A stretch of DNA of 64,000 nucleotides, taken from Manis javanica. Its lineage: Eukaryota; Chordata; Mammalia; Pholidota; Manidae. Within the stretch, counting starts at the first letter, position 1. Each line of letters opens with the position of its first letter. The notes beneath the pieces are model-generated. The model did no database searches and was not told where the DNA came from. It saw only the letters and a program-made list of their open reading frames with translations. Location: the NCBI RefSeq assembly GCF_040802235.1, contig NC_133172.1, positions 32,259,738-32,323,737 of the forward strand, given 5' to 3'. The position numbers were made by a program, and so were the translations under genes. Below are positions 10,376 through 21,554 of the stretch, one piece after another.

Positions 10376-10394
10376 TTTTTTTCTCCTATGTTTT

Positions 10395-11035
10395 CAAATC
10401 TTTTTAAAAATTGTGGTAAAATATAGATAACATAAAGGTATCATTTTAATCATTTTAAAGTATACAGTTCAATGGTATCAAGTACATTCATATTTCTGTG
10501 CAGCCATCACCATCCATCTCCAGAATGTTTTGATCTTCTCCAACTGAAGCCATGTATCAATTAAACGTTGTTTCCATTCCTTTCTCTCCACAGCTCCTGG
10601 AAACCACCTTTCTATTTTCTGTTTCCATGAATTTACCTATTTTATATACTTCATATAAGTAAAATCAAACTATTTTTCCTTTTGTGACTGATCTATTTCA
10701 CTTAACATTATGTCTTCAAGATTTATCTATGCTATAGCATGTGTCAGAATCTCATTCCTTTCTAAAGCTGAATAATTCTATGTATATACCACATTTTGTT
10801 TATCCATTATTCATTCATGGACATTTGGGTTGTTTCCACCTTTTGGCTGCTGTGAATAATGCTGCTATAAACATTGGTGTGCAAGTGTCTGTTTGAGTCC
10901 CTGCTTTCAATTCTTTTGGGTATATACCCAGAGGTGGAGTTGCTGGATCATATGGCAATTCTATTTCTAATTTTTTGGGGAACTGCCATGCTGTTTTCCA
11001 CAGTGGCTCTACCATTTTACTTCAAATTAGTTTTG
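10395..11035 (-). mobile_element. L1M (L1MA/L1MB-like) 3' end, reverse
   Basis: Long match to the reversed L1 3' region, from ttgtggtaaaatatagataa through gtttatccattattcattca to ttttgggtatatacccagag and ccatgctgttttccacagtg. It is among the better preserved L1 pieces in the window. Confidence 0.88.
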
Positions 11036-11159
11036 CTGGTCTGGAGGAAAGCTGTTGGGTTTTGAAAATTGACGTTATAGTTGTGTGTACATTCCTGAAT
11101 GTGCACATGCATATAGTGCATATATGTGTATGTGCATAGTGGTCATACTAACAAAAGCC

Positions 11160-11560
11160 TGACCTTTAGATAACTTAAAATGCTTCTGGCTGCATGGCAT
11201 AGAAACCCCACCTCAAGCTGGCTTTATCATTTCACCCACACAGCAGTCCAGGTAGAAGCAGAGTGGACTCTGGTCATGATAATTAGCAGCTCAATGGTGT
11301 CATTCTGTCTTTCTACCCTGCCATCCTCAAAACAAGATGATTGTAAGATAACTGTCTGTGAAGAGAGGAGTGACAGGGTGCCCAGCAGGACAGAGCACAC
11401 CCATAGGTATGGGTTGTAGCTCTCTTCTTTTGCAAGCAAATGACTCCATAGGCCACAGGCCGGCCTCTGAAGGAAGTTGCAGGGGAAGACCATTAGAAGT
11501 GAAGCACCCAGAAGCCAGAAGTAGGGAATAGCTGCACAGGAAGGTGATAGGCACCCAAGG
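11160..11560 (-). repeat. Probable old interspersed repeat, unnamed
   Basis: The block 'ccacctcaagctggcttta...' followed by a 'ggtagaagcagag' section resembles a common LTR-like family in reverse. I cannot name it. Confidence 0.35.
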
Positions 11561-12260
11561 GCATTTAGCAGGGCACCATCACTGTCTGCTACACTCCATT
11601 GATTAGCTCAGAGACCTATTCTGCACGCTTGGCCAGCTGCTTTCACATGCACAAGGTGGCAGCCACAGCTCCTGGGTCCCTTCCAAAAGGGACAATATCT
11701 GGCTCATGAGGAGGGCTGTCTTTTTGCATACATCTTGTATCGTCAGTGAGGAAACTTTTCACAAAAGTCACAGACCACTTTAACTTAGGTCTTATTGGCT
11801 GTAATGACATCACATGAGGACCCTGAGATCAAGGGGAATGAGTTTGCCAGGGTTGGTTAGATTAGTCTAACTGATCTGGGAGGACATGTACCCTGGGCTA
11901 GTGGTGATATGGAGGAGGGTGGACACCTGTTGAGGTGGAGATGGGAACTCTGAGACTCTGAGCCTTTCCTCCTAGTCATTCTGTCCTGACTGCCAAGCCT
12001 GCAATTGCTTTTTAGGGAAGAGAGTGTGCATGTCTGTGTGTGGGGTCATGCAGCTGGGAAGACTTTCTGTAGGAAGTGGAACTCAGCCTTACGGGAGGAA
12101 GACAAAGAGCACGTTCCTGAGCTTGGGGGTATGTGGGCAAAAGGGTGCAACTAGAATGAGCAGAGTTATCTCCACATCTGGCAGAGAATATGCAGGTTGC
12201 ACCAGATGTTTCTTTCATCTGTACATTCTAGAATAGAGAAGCAAGCCTTGAAATGCAGCT
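11561..12260. other. Unassigned
   Basis: Nothing recognised apart from short purine-rich runs. Confidence 0.4.
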
Positions 12261-12264
12261 CAAA

Positions 12265-12400
12265 TCTGAATTCAAAATCTATCATTCATTCAGCAGATAC
12301 ATTTTGAGCATTAACTCTATGCCTGTCCCTGTACCACACACCAGTGAGACAGCAGCAAATAAAGCAAAGCCTGTTCTCTCATGGCACCCCACTCAAAAGG
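12265..12400 (-). repeat. L2 LINE 3' end
   Basis: Reverse L2 tail: tcattcattcagcagataca, then gcctgtccctgtaccacaca and cctgttctctcatggcaccc. Confidence 0.6.
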
Positions 12401-13417
12401 ATAGTGTCACCCACTCAACCATCAGCTGTGGCATGTGTCATAGTCTTCCCAGCTCCACATGGTCAGGCCATGTTTGTCTCCCATACTGTTAAACTGTTTG
12501 TGGTCCTTAAGGGCACAATGTCAGTTGGGTGACTCTGGACCCCAGCAGTCAGTGCCAAATTCCTGATGCTTCACAGTGGACCAGCCTCTCTGCTGTTCCC
12601 TTCTCAGCCTGGAATCTGCCACTCAGGATATAACGTTTTCAAGGTGTGTCTGTGCCAGGAAGTAGGATAGAGAGCAAAGAAGATAGACATGTTGAGTACA
12701 TCTGACTTCATAGTAGAAAGTCTGCCCTTAGTCTTGTTTGATTGTAGGTAAATTAAAAAAATGCAGGGTGGTGTAGTGTACACTGTGGTGTGCTGCCCAG
12801 ACTGCCCCACAGGATAGTGGCTCATTCCCTCAGCTATGGAGTACTGGTGGCTGATGGCTCAGGTGAATGCCTCCCCAGAAAGGAGGGAGTACCCTTGCCC
12901 ATGTTAATGCCACCTCCCTGGGGGTGGTCCACATTCAGTGAGTGGTCCAGGTGTAGTACAAAGGCCAGACCCTGCCTCAGTTTGGGATGACTCTGAAGGG
13001 CCTCAGGATTCCAAAGCTGCCCATGGGGCCAGCAGAAGCCTCTTTCCTAGCTGTATAGCTGCCCAAATTCTCGCTCTGCCCCACCCTGATCCCCTCACTG
13101 TCAGGGTGGAGGTCCCAAGAGGATTCCTGGCAATCCCCCATGCACAAATTTCCATTTCATCGCCTGGATTCTGGAACCCAATTTAAGAGAGATTGTCTCT
13201 ACTAAATTTAAATGAAAGAACTATTTCAGAATTTCCAAATTCTACTTTAAGATACACATTTCAAGAAGGGTTTAAAATATTGCACAGTGAGGAAGAGGTG
13301 TTGTTAATTTGGATGCCAAAGGATCAAACTAGGGATCTTCCGTTAGTTTATGTCTTTCCTAGTGTTATACAGATAACTGCACAGCTTGCATTTAAAAACA
13401 CTGCAGTTTTATAATAT
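12401..13417. other. Unassigned
   Basis: No element recognised. Several 70-90 codon open frames here have no recognisable features. Confidence 0.4.
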
Positions 13418-13615
13418 ATGGCATTTATGGAGCATTTGCTGCATGCCGGGCACTCTCCTAAGTGCTTTATATGCATTAGTTGTTATGTCTTCACTATAAT
13501 CATATGAGATTCTCTCATATGATTCATCATACAGTTATCATTAGCATTTTAAGATAGGGAACTGAGGTTCAGAGAGGTTAAGTAACTTATCTAAGATCAC
13601 ACAGATGTGTCAGGG
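13418..13615 (-). repeat. MIR SINE with internal palindromic insertion
   Basis: Normal reverse MIR order (tatggcatttatggagcatt, ctcctaagtgctttatatgc, gaactgaggttcagagaggt). In the middle, at 13498-13524, it carries an extra perfect hairpin with 12-bp arms and a 3-nt loop. Confidence 0.8.
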
Positions 13616-13960
13616 TTTGATCAGAGAAGCAGAACCTCTCTGAGTGATACAGGAAAATAGATTTATAATGGGTGTTGGGGCCTTTGTAACCATGCAGGCT
13701 ATTGCTTCCTCATCTGGCTAGAGCCTAAAGTCACTCTAAGTTTGCCATCAGTTTTCCTGGAAGAAAAGCTGGATGTGGGTGAGAGCAAGAAAAAAATTGG
13801 AAGCAGCATCTGCCTCTTGCCTTCTCCAACCTGGGTGCTAAGGGTGACCTGTAGCATCACCACGAGCTGCGCACATGCCTGGCCCAGGACTGGGAGACCC
13901 TGAGGGGAACTGGAAGTTGCTGAAGAAGCCACGTGCTGCCTCTGCCCATGCACTGAGACA
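13616..13960 (-). repeat. Probable LTR-like repeat, unnamed
   Basis: Opens with gatcagagaagcagaacctc and agatttataatgg-type wording that I associate with a common antisense LTR-like repeat. The family name is uncertain and the right part is diverged. Confidence 0.35.
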
Positions 13961-14430
13961 GGACATCAGTGACAGCATGTGTAAGCTGCTGCAGGGCCTG
14001 GGACGCTGCTATGACCTTTGTAGCCTTAAAAATGTGGCTTCTACTTCACTGCTACCTTCCAGATCTACACCTGAGGTCTTCACTAATTTGGAACCATATA
14101 TAAAGTCTGGAATGACGTGGTTCTAGCTTAGCTGAGTTGACATGGTGTTGAGGCATTGCGGGTACTGAGGGATTGAGCCAGAATCCAGACTTGTCTGTCT
14201 TGTGCCAAAGCCTGCAAAGTGTAATATTCATTTTGCTTAGTCAGAGTGGGTGGGTAAGGGGCTAATGGCGATGGGGGGTTGTACCCACAAATGTGACTTT
14301 GAGGCTGGTCCATTAATATAAATGCATGAAGTGACCTGGTGGGTTAGTAGGGAGTGGTGGAGACTGAAGCAAAGTGAAGAGCACATACCCTGTCTGAAGC
14401 GGCTGGCCACTCCCCATCTCAGGAATGTGG
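13961..14430. other. Unassigned
   Basis: No recognised element. Confidence 0.4.
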
Positions 14431-14439
14431 GCACAATAT

Positions 14440-14578
14440 GGTCAGATGATCTGATTTTATTTACTATAGGCAGAAGACAATAAATTTGGAGTGCACGTGT
14501 GTATGTGAATTCTGCCAATTTGAATATGTTGGCAACCAATTTGAAATTTTTTGATATCACTACACAAGCCAAACAAAA
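14440..14578 (-). repeat. Unnamed repeat family, copy 1
   Basis: Its reverse complement (tttcaaattggttgccaaca and flanks) aligns with 54524-54665, in opposite orientation. The family is old and I cannot name it. Confidence 0.5.
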
Positions 14579-14985
14579 TCTAACTTGGGATTGGACTTGG
14601 CCTCTGGGCTTCCAGGTTGTGGCCTTTAACTCTGGGGGCTTCTAAGTGTCCTTCCTATTCTGGCAGATTCTCCCCAACATGGTGACTTAGCTCTTAAGCT
14701 GCTGACTGAAGACTCCACCATTTTCTCAGAAGATCGGGAGGAAGCTCACCCTCTGGCCCCAGCCCCCCACCAGGACAGACACTAGAACCTGGTTAGTTTC
14801 TTTGCTCCTTGTTTTTAGCCACATCTCAATGGGGGACATGTCCTGACCAGAGTCAGCTGGGCAAAAAGGTTTGATCGGATTGAAGGAAAGGACTGGCTTT
14901 TCTGTATCCACTCCTGGTGCTTCTAGCCCCCTTTCTCCTGAATCTGTCAGCCATATGAGTGCTTTTTTTCTCTTGTACTGAAGAA
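14579..14985. other. Unassigned
   Basis: No recognised element. A 111-codon minus-strand frame (14726-15061) has no recognisable domain. Confidence 0.4.
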
Positions 14986-14989
14986 GACA

Positions 14990-15437
14990 GGTTTTATTTT
15001 CTAATATTAAAACATTTTTATGTTTACATCTGTACATCCATAAATGCAAAACTGTACTCATGTCAGCTCTGTTTGTTAAGGAGCTTTTTCTACTTCCTTC
15101 ATTGCTTGGCCTTCCCCATCTTCTTTTCTCCTTCTCCCCCCCAAATCATGCTTGCAAGCTAGCAGGATGCTTCCATGTTGCTGTCCATTCTCATAGAACC
15201 ATATATACACGTAACATGCACACACATATACACAGTGCCCATGTACCACTAGAGGGTCTTCTCGATCATTGTTTTTATTACGGAAATATTATGTATGCTT
15301 CCCTGCACGTTGCTCTTCTCCTACACTGTGGAATTCCCTTGGTCTAGCTCTCATTCATTCTTTGTGCAGGCCGAGTAGCCATCTAGGGTATGCTGTGCCA
15401 TCATGCAGGCAGTCATTTCCTCCTGACGGACATTCAG
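14990..15437 (-). mobile_element. L1ME-like 3' end, reverse (part 1)
   Basis: Reversed L1M tail with the landmarks accatatatacacgtaacat, gtgcaggccgagtagccatc and gacggacattcagcctgt. The match stops abruptly and resumes at 15831. Confidence 0.75.
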
Positions 15438-15830
15438 CCTGTGTCTTAGTTAAAGTGGGCTAGGTCATGGCTACAAGGAAGCCCAGAAACTGCAGTGCCT
15501 TACCCCAGCGAGAGTTTATTTCTTGTTTCTGTCCCAAGGCCATGTGGTTGGGCAGCCCTTGGGTGGTGTTTGACAAGGAGGGACTCAGGTATTGGGCTCA
15601 GGGACCTGATCAGGTATTTGGCTCCTTCCAACTCCTTCAAGGGGTCTCGGCAGTCACCGCAGAAGGGGAAGACAGAGAAGGGGGTCATGCGGTGGGCTTT
15701 ATGGGTACAAGTCCCTTCTTCCCCCAGTTCATTAGCCAGAACTTAGTCACATGGTCCCAACCAAATTGTGAGGGGGACTGGGAAACAAGGTCTTCCCTGT
15801 GTGCCAATCTCTGCCATGCTTTGCTTTGAG
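15438..15830 (+). mobile_element. Interspersed repeat inserted into L1M (family X)
   Basis: About 390 bp splitting an L1M. The 'cagtgccttaccccagcgag / gtttatttc' start, the 'gtcacatggtcccaaccaaa' block and the 'gggaaacaaggtcttccctg' end are shared with 29622-29990 and 45985-46330. The family name is not certain to me; I call it X here. Confidence 0.6.
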
Positions 15831-16495
15831 GGTGTTTTTTTATTTGCCATCATGAATAATAATTCAATAAATCCTTTGTCATTTGTCCTTAGGATATAGT
15901 TGTTTAATTTCTATCAGATAGATTTCCAGGGATAGGATTGCTGGGTCAAAGGAAATGGATATATATCTTTAAATACAAAATTTTAATATAACTCCTGACA
16001 TTTTAACCATGTGCCAGATTTCTTCTGAAAAAGACTGTAATATGATTTACATTTTCAGTAACAAATATGAATGTAGCCTTTCCCTAAATCCCTGCCAGCA
16101 ATCGCATTATTGTTCTTTTAAATTTTCCTCTGATATCTCATTGTCAGTTTGATTTGCATTTCCCTGACCACTAATGAGTGTGAGCATCTTTTCATTTGTC
16201 TGTGGCCATTTGGCTTCATTCTTTTGTGAATTGCCTATTCATGTCCTTTGCCATAATTTCTTTTGGGTTGTTTGCCCTTTTCTCTTCACTTTGTAAGAGC
16301 TCTTTGTATATTACAGATGGTAGCCCTTTGTCCCCTGCATCACAAATATTTTTTCCGAATTACTGTTTGCCTATTAACTTTGCTTATGGTATCTTTTGCC
16401 TTACAACAGATTACAAAGACTGACATTTTTATGTAGTCAAGCATGTCAGTCTTTTTAATTTCTATATTCTGAATTTGCATTCTTGGAAAGCTTCT
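15831..16495 (-). mobile_element. L1ME-like 3' end, reverse (part 2)
   Basis: Continues the L1M match with ttgccatcatgaataataat, ttgctgggtcaaaggaaatg, ttgatttgcatttccctgac and aagagctctttgtatattac. Confidence 0.8.
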
Positions 16496-16719
16496 CCTAA
16501 ATTGGGTCCTTTAAGAAGTTACTTTCCCTTCATGGGCTATGAACTGAAAGAGGCTTCCCTCCTCCCCACTCCTGGGTATTTGCAGCCACCCTGGCTACTC
16601 CTGGCTATGTGAGGACCAAGGGCTCAGACTTAATTCCTGTAAAACATTCCAGGCCTTTGGTAGCTGAGCAATCCAGGTCATACAGATGGAGGGCAGAGAG
16701 GCAGTGTGAACCTGGAGAG

Positions 16720-16925
16720 GCCCTGGGCTTGGAATCTGAAATCCTGGTTACCAGAACTGGTTTTCGGTTGCCTGTATGACCTTAGCCAAATCAAACTTGG
16801 CCTCTTTGACTGTCAGTTGGCCCACCTGTAACATGGGGCAAACTCGTTGTCCTGCTGGCTTCCTAGAATGCTGTGACTATCAGATGGTCAGATGGAGTTC
16901 AGGGATTCTGTAGGCTTTAAAATGC
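16720..16925 (+). repeat. MIR SINE
   Basis: Forward MIR, diverged: the ggcttggaatctgaaatcct block, then tgtatgaccttagccaaatc and cacctgtaacatggggcaaa. Confidence 0.65.
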
Positions 16926-16964
16926 TACAGATATCAAAACAATAATGTGACAACTGACAATTTC

Positions 16965-17130
16965 TGAGTCGTGACAATAAATGACTTTACACGTATCATC
17001 TCATTTAATCCTCAGCAATCCTAGGACATAAGTGTCATTATCATTACCCTCTTCTTAGAAATAAAGAAACCTAGGCTCAGAGTGGGTAAGTGACATACCC
17101 AATGTTGCATAGCAGGTTAAGTTGCAAAGA
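16965..17130 (-). repeat. MIR SINE
   Basis: Reverse MIR: tatcatctcatttaatcctc, then gaaacctaggctcagagtgg. It follows an oppositely oriented MIR. Confidence 0.8.
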
Positions 17131-17158
17131 TACAAGAATCTGAGTTATCATTAACCGG

Positions 17159-17182
17159 TGTGTGTGTGTGTGTGTGTGTGTG
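17159..17182 (+). repeat. (GT)n microsatellite
   Basis: About 12 uninterrupted GT units. Confidence 0.95.
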
Positions 17183-18254
17183 AGACAGGCTTGTGAGGAG
17201 AACTTTACAGTATTCTAGAGAGAGACCATGTAGAGCTCAAAGGTTAATGTGAAAAGAATGGGAAATTTTGTTAAAATACTCTGGGTGTTTCCTGGGATGA
17301 CCATCTTCCTAATGTTCAATTATTAAAACCTGTCAAAGTAGACAAGGATTGGCTTTCAAGCAAGCCTGGGGCCAGGAAGGGTGCTTGAGGGCCTCTCGTG
17401 TAAGACTGGCCCAGAAGGAAAGGGGCAGGACCAATGGGCTGGGCTCTGTGCTGAGGACAGACTGTGAGAGGTACCACTAGTCTGGGGCTCATGGAACTGA
17501 GGTGGCTCTGAGAGATGGTAGTAGGGCAGGAGCTCAGCTGGGCTCACACTAGACTATGGCCTAAATAACTGATGAGTGGACAGCCAGGTTGCTTTGAGAT
17601 GTGACTGCCTGCTTCCACAGACTCTAAATCCCTGAGCTGCAATGGCAGGCACTGTGACAGCCTCTCACAGGCTGACTTGCTTGCTAATTTAATTCCAATC
17701 AGATGGCCATGTCTTCAGGGAGACTGGCCATTCTCCCAGTCAAAAAGGTCAATCTTGATTAGACTGAGACAATCATAATAATGCCATTCTTCTGGCCAGA
17801 AGAGATTAGCCTCTAATGCCATTCTGGCCACTGAGGCATGAAGAAAAGTCAGGGTGGGGCCCTCCTTGGCTTCTAAAATGAGGCTCAAGGTAAGGATGTT
17901 TCCTTTTTCCAGCTTTGGATATTGCTATATGAGACTGTGATACTTGGCACAACTGCAGCCATCTGTAACTATGAGAAGGACCAGCTCTCTGACAGAGCAG
18001 AAAAGCAGAAACATGATGGTTAGGAGTGATGATGCAGTTGAACAAATGAACTGACCACCCCCAGAAGGCTAACCTCTGAACTCATCGTTTTGTGAGATGA
18101 TACATTTCTCTTCATTTAAACAATAAGTTGAATTAAGTTTAGACTTCAAGTTGGGTGTTCTGTCAATTGCAGTAAAAAACAGCCTATCTTTGTACATTTT
18201 GCAGGAGTAGGACCAGAGTCAAAGGTGAAGGAGACACGATCTAGTTAAGATCAT
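17183..18254. other. Mostly unassigned
   Basis: 17740-18060 has LTR-like wording (tttggatattgctatatgag, gccatctgtaactatgagaa) but I cannot assign it. The remainder is unique-looking. Confidence 0.3.
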
Positions 18255-18654
18255 TCATGACCACTTTTCACTCTTAAATTTATTGAAGACTCCAAAGAAC
18301 TTCGGTTTATGTGGGGTACAGCTATCCATATTTACTGTATTAGAAATTGAAGCTGAGAAAAAATTTAAATACTTATTTATTAATTTTTTATAAGTCATAT
18401 CTTACATTAACATAAATAACTTTTTTTAAATGAAAAGAACTAGATTTTCCAAAACAGAAAAGATTTGGTAAAAAGAGTGGCATTGTTCTTCATTTTTGTA
18501 AATCTAATGTCTGGCTTAATAGGAGACAGCTGGGTTCTCCTCTCTGCTTCTGCATTCAGTTTATTCCAATATCACATGCCATGTAGCCTCTGGAAGCTCC
18601 ACTGTACACTCATGAGAGAACGAAAATGAAAAAGGCAAATGCCTTCTCAGGATT
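18255..18654 (+). mobile_element. hAT-Charlie element, left part (interrupted)
   Basis: Matches a common Charlie-type sequence: aatttattgaagactccaaa, tgtggggtacagctatccat, agagtggcattgttcttcat, aggagacagctgggttctcc. It stops at the MLT1 insertion and resumes at 19120. No open reading frame; a non-autonomous or decayed DNA transposon. Confidence 0.78.
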
Positions 18655-19119
18655 TGTATTAGTTTTCTGTGGCTGCTGTAACAAATGAGCACAAACTGGG
18701 TGACTTAGAACAACAGAGATTTATATTCTTCCACAGTTCTGGAGCCAGAAATCTGAAATTTTCAAAAATCTGAAATCAAGGTGTCAGCATGACCATGCTC
18801 CTTCCAGAAGCTCTAGGGGAGAATCTGTTCCTTGACTCTGCCAGCTTCTTGGTGACAGTCTGCATTCTAGGCTTGTGGCTGCATCACTTCAATCACTGCC
18901 TCTATCTTCATATTGCCATCTCCAGTGTGTCTACCTCATAAGGACACTTGTCCTTGGATTTGGTGCTCACCCAGATAATCCAGGCTGATCTCTTCACCTC
19001 AAGATTCTTAACTTGATTATATCTGCAAAGACCCCTGTTACAAATAAAGTCACATTCACAGTTTCTGGGGATTGGGACATGGGCACATCTTTTTGGGGAC
19101 CACCATTGAACCCACTACA
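18655..19119 (-). mobile_element. MLT1A/B-like LTR nested in Charlie element
   Basis: Complete reversed MLT1 LTR from tgtattagttttctgtggct to ...cccactaca. Internal landmarks are aacaacagagatttatattc and cttaacttgattatatctgc. The flanking 5-mers ggatt and atatt agree at 3 of 5 bases, compatible with a worn target duplication. Confidence 0.88.
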
Positions 19120-19205
19120 ATATTATGATGAAAAATTAATTTAGCCTGTGGAACCCCTGAAAGTGTCTCGGGGATGCCTGGGGTCACATTTCGAAAATGG
19201 GGGTC
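19120..19205 (+). mobile_element. hAT-Charlie element, right part
   Basis: Continues the Charlie match with attatgatgaaaaattaatt, then the gtgtctcggggatgcctggg end block. Confidence 0.7.
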
Positions 19206-19880
19206 TAGTTCAATGGCTTCCGCGTGTGCCTAAGTAGGCAAACAATGTAAGGAGGGCCAAATATGCTTGGCCTAACAAACCAGTGAAAAAAAGAGTTTCT
19301 AGATAGAGTCCCAGGGGAAAGATTTCAGAAAAAGGGGAAGAGAGATGTTCAGTGTGAGAGAGAGGAGGCCAAGCAGAAGACTGGAGGCTGAGGAGAAAGA
19401 TGGCAGGTGGAGGGCTTTGAAGTCCAGGAATGCTGAGTTTGGGGTTGTCTGCTGCATGGTACCTTGATACAACTCTCTCTATTACTCTAAAATCCATCAA
19501 GGATGATATTTGCAAAGAGCTTTGTGTGAATGATACTGGCAGAGAGGCTGTGTTCAAGAGAAGCAGTTGGGGTTTCTGGCTGGGGCAGGGACTAGACAGG
19601 ATGTAGCAGGTAGGATGGTAACATGGCCCATTACTGACCAGGTCAGGTGAGAACTTAGAGAGCAGGGTGATGGAGAAAACCTAAGAGACTCTCCAGAAAT
19701 TGTGAGAGCTGGAGATTCCCATTCCTGAGGCCCTGAGAGCCAGTGGAAAGATCAGCTGGGTTGGTTGGTAGGCAATTGTTACCTTTGCATTTCAAAGGTA
19801 CCTTAACCAATACCCACCTTATCTAGGAGAACCATGAGTGGGACCAGGAACCCAGGAAGGAGACAGCTCAGACCCTTTGG
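19206..19880. other. Unassigned
   Basis: 19225-19560 is purine-rich and may hold a worn reverse L2, but I cannot support it well. Confidence 0.3.
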
Positions 19881-20033
19881 TTTAGGGCCCACCTGGATAA
19901 TTCAGGCTGATTTCCTCATCTCAAGATCCTTAACTTGATTATATCTGCAAAGGCCTCTTCTCTAAATAAGGTCACATTCACAGTTTTTGGGGATTGAGAC
20001 ATGGGTACATCTTTTAGGGATGACCATTCAACC
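19881..20033 (-). mobile_element. MLT1-type LTR fragment
   Basis: About 150 bp closely similar to 18960-19112 of the MLT1 LTR above, with the same cttaacttgattatatctgc and aggtcacattcacagttttt blocks. Only the 5' half of an LTR is present, in reverse. Confidence 0.8.
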
Positions 20034-20066
20034 TCCCCAAGGAGCCCCAAGGAGCCCCTTGGGGAG
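20033..20066. repeat. 10-bp inverted repeat at a repeat junction
   Basis: Arms CTCCCCAAGG (20033-20042) and CCTTGGGGAG (20057-20066) with a 14-nt loop. The loop itself carries another ccaaggagcc copy. It lies exactly where the MLT1 fragment ends. Confidence 0.8.
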
Positions 20067-20194
20067 TCTCAGGATCCCTGAGGTATGTGGATCCCATTTA
20101 AAACACCACAGATTTGGTCTACTCCTCCCTGTTTTACCAATGAGGGATCATAAAGAAAATGGTTGATGATAATCAGGTCATACAAATGCAAAAA

Positions 20195-20675
20195 AAACAA
20201 TAAAAACCCCACAAACTCTTTTATGTCACAAAGATCACCTTAAGAATGGAACAAAACAAAACAAAACTGGAACATGCCTGCAATATATATGAAAGGCAAA
20301 AGGTGAATACCTCTAATGTGCAAAAATAAATCTAGCACCCTGAGCAGAAAGAAAAATAGGCAAAAGACATGAACAGGCAATTTAGAAAAGAAGTGTAGTT
20401 GGCTAATTAATATGAAATAAGATGTTTGATCTCACTAAAAAATGAAAATGAGCAAATGTCTATAATGAGCCATGCTTTTTCACTCATCTGTTTGGCCATG
20501 ACTAGCAATTGAAATAATTGAGAGCATCCAGGTTTGGCAAGCTTGGAAGGGAATTTGACCCTTTGCACTGCTGGAGGGAGAATTAATTGGTACAGTCATA
20601 TGGAGGGCAGCTAGAAAATGTGAATCAAGATGCAAAATGTGCCTGCCCTTTGACCCTGCAGTCCTAATTCTGTAA
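20195..20675 (+). mobile_element. L1M ORF2 end and 3' region (part 1)
   Basis: Old L1 in sense orientation: aggcaaaagacatgaacagg, agatgtttgatctcactaaa, tttgcactgctggagggaga, ccctttgaccctgcagtcct. Frames are destroyed. Confidence 0.75.
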
Positions 20676-20798
20676 AATGGGGACAGTAAGAGTCCCTATT
20701 TCAGTTAATTGTTAAGAGGTTCAAGTGAACGAATGCATAAAAGGTATTGAACACACTGCCTGGCAGAAAGAGTTTGAGAAATGTTAGCTATTATTAGG
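20676..20798 (+). repeat. MIR fragment inside L1M
   Basis: tgtaaaatggggacagtaag followed by aaaaggtattgaacacactg and a cctggcagaa tail. It interrupts the L1M match between 'cagtcctaattc' and 'ggaatttatcc'. Confidence 0.7.
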
Positions 20799-21320
20799 AA
20801 TTTATCCTAGGATATAAGCTCCCATGTTCAAAATGATCTGTATACAGGACATGCTCCCTGTAGCACTGTTTTCAATAGCAAAAACTAGAAACAAATTGAT
20901 TGTTCATCAAAAAGTAAGAAGGTGAGTTCCAGAAGGGCAGCACTTTCTGTGACTGCAGGATGAACCAGAAAAGATCTGAAGGTCCTTGGCTGACACTGTT
21001 TCTTGACCCAGACTCTGGTAACACAGATGTGTTCACTTTGTGAAATTTGTCAGGCTGTATCCTTGTAATATGTGCCCTCTTCTGTTATGTATGTTCAATT
21101 TCAATACAGAGTTAACACCCACCAGTATTGGAGTATGATTTCATCTAAGTAAATATGTACATGTATATATCTAGAAACAAGTCTAAGGGGACATTTACTC
21201 CATTATATTTAAAGTTGTTTCTGAGCAATAGGATTAGGAGTCATTTTTATTTTCCTTTGTGTGTCAATATTTTCTGCTTTCTTCATTGAGTATGTATTAC
21301 TTTTGTAGTTAGGGAAAATC
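20799..21320 (+). mobile_element. L1M 3' region (part 2)
   Basis: Resumes with ggaatttatcctaggatata, gcactgttttcaatagcaaa and the 3'UTR-like tail (ttccttt gtgtgtcaatattttctgc). A short L2-like insert (tgagttccagaagggcagca, about 20923-20995) sits inside it. Confidence 0.7.
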
Positions 21321-21480
21321 ATGTCCACCATTAGGACTCTTCAGCTGTAAAAGTCAAACCCCAATCAATTTCATATAAAGAAAAAAATAATTGGTAAAAG
21401 AAACTGAAAAATTTGGCAATGGATTTGGTTTCAGGCCTGAATCCAGGCTCAAATGAAGTCTTGGGGAAACTGTCCCACCC
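21321..21480 (-). repeat. LTR-like family Y, copy 1
   Basis: Start of a family whose reversed form reads 'agtaacagaaaccc...ttggctca...ggcttcaggc'. Here it is seen as tgtaaaagtcaaaccccaat and ggtttcaggcctgaatccag. Confidence 0.5.
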
Positions 21481-21554
21481 CATTTCTCAACCGTGTTGGA
21501 ATTCATTGGCCACAGGTGAGAGCCAAGGAGTGTGTATCCATGGGTCCATGTGAC

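Noticed and set aside
10815..11065. Frames with L1-like peptide (for example MVEPLWKTAWQFPKK)
   Set aside because: These are remnants of L1 ORF2 in a truncated element; no functional reverse transcriptase is present.
15467..15829. 120-codon frame
   Set aside because: Lies entirely in a family X repeat that has non-coding relatives in the same window.
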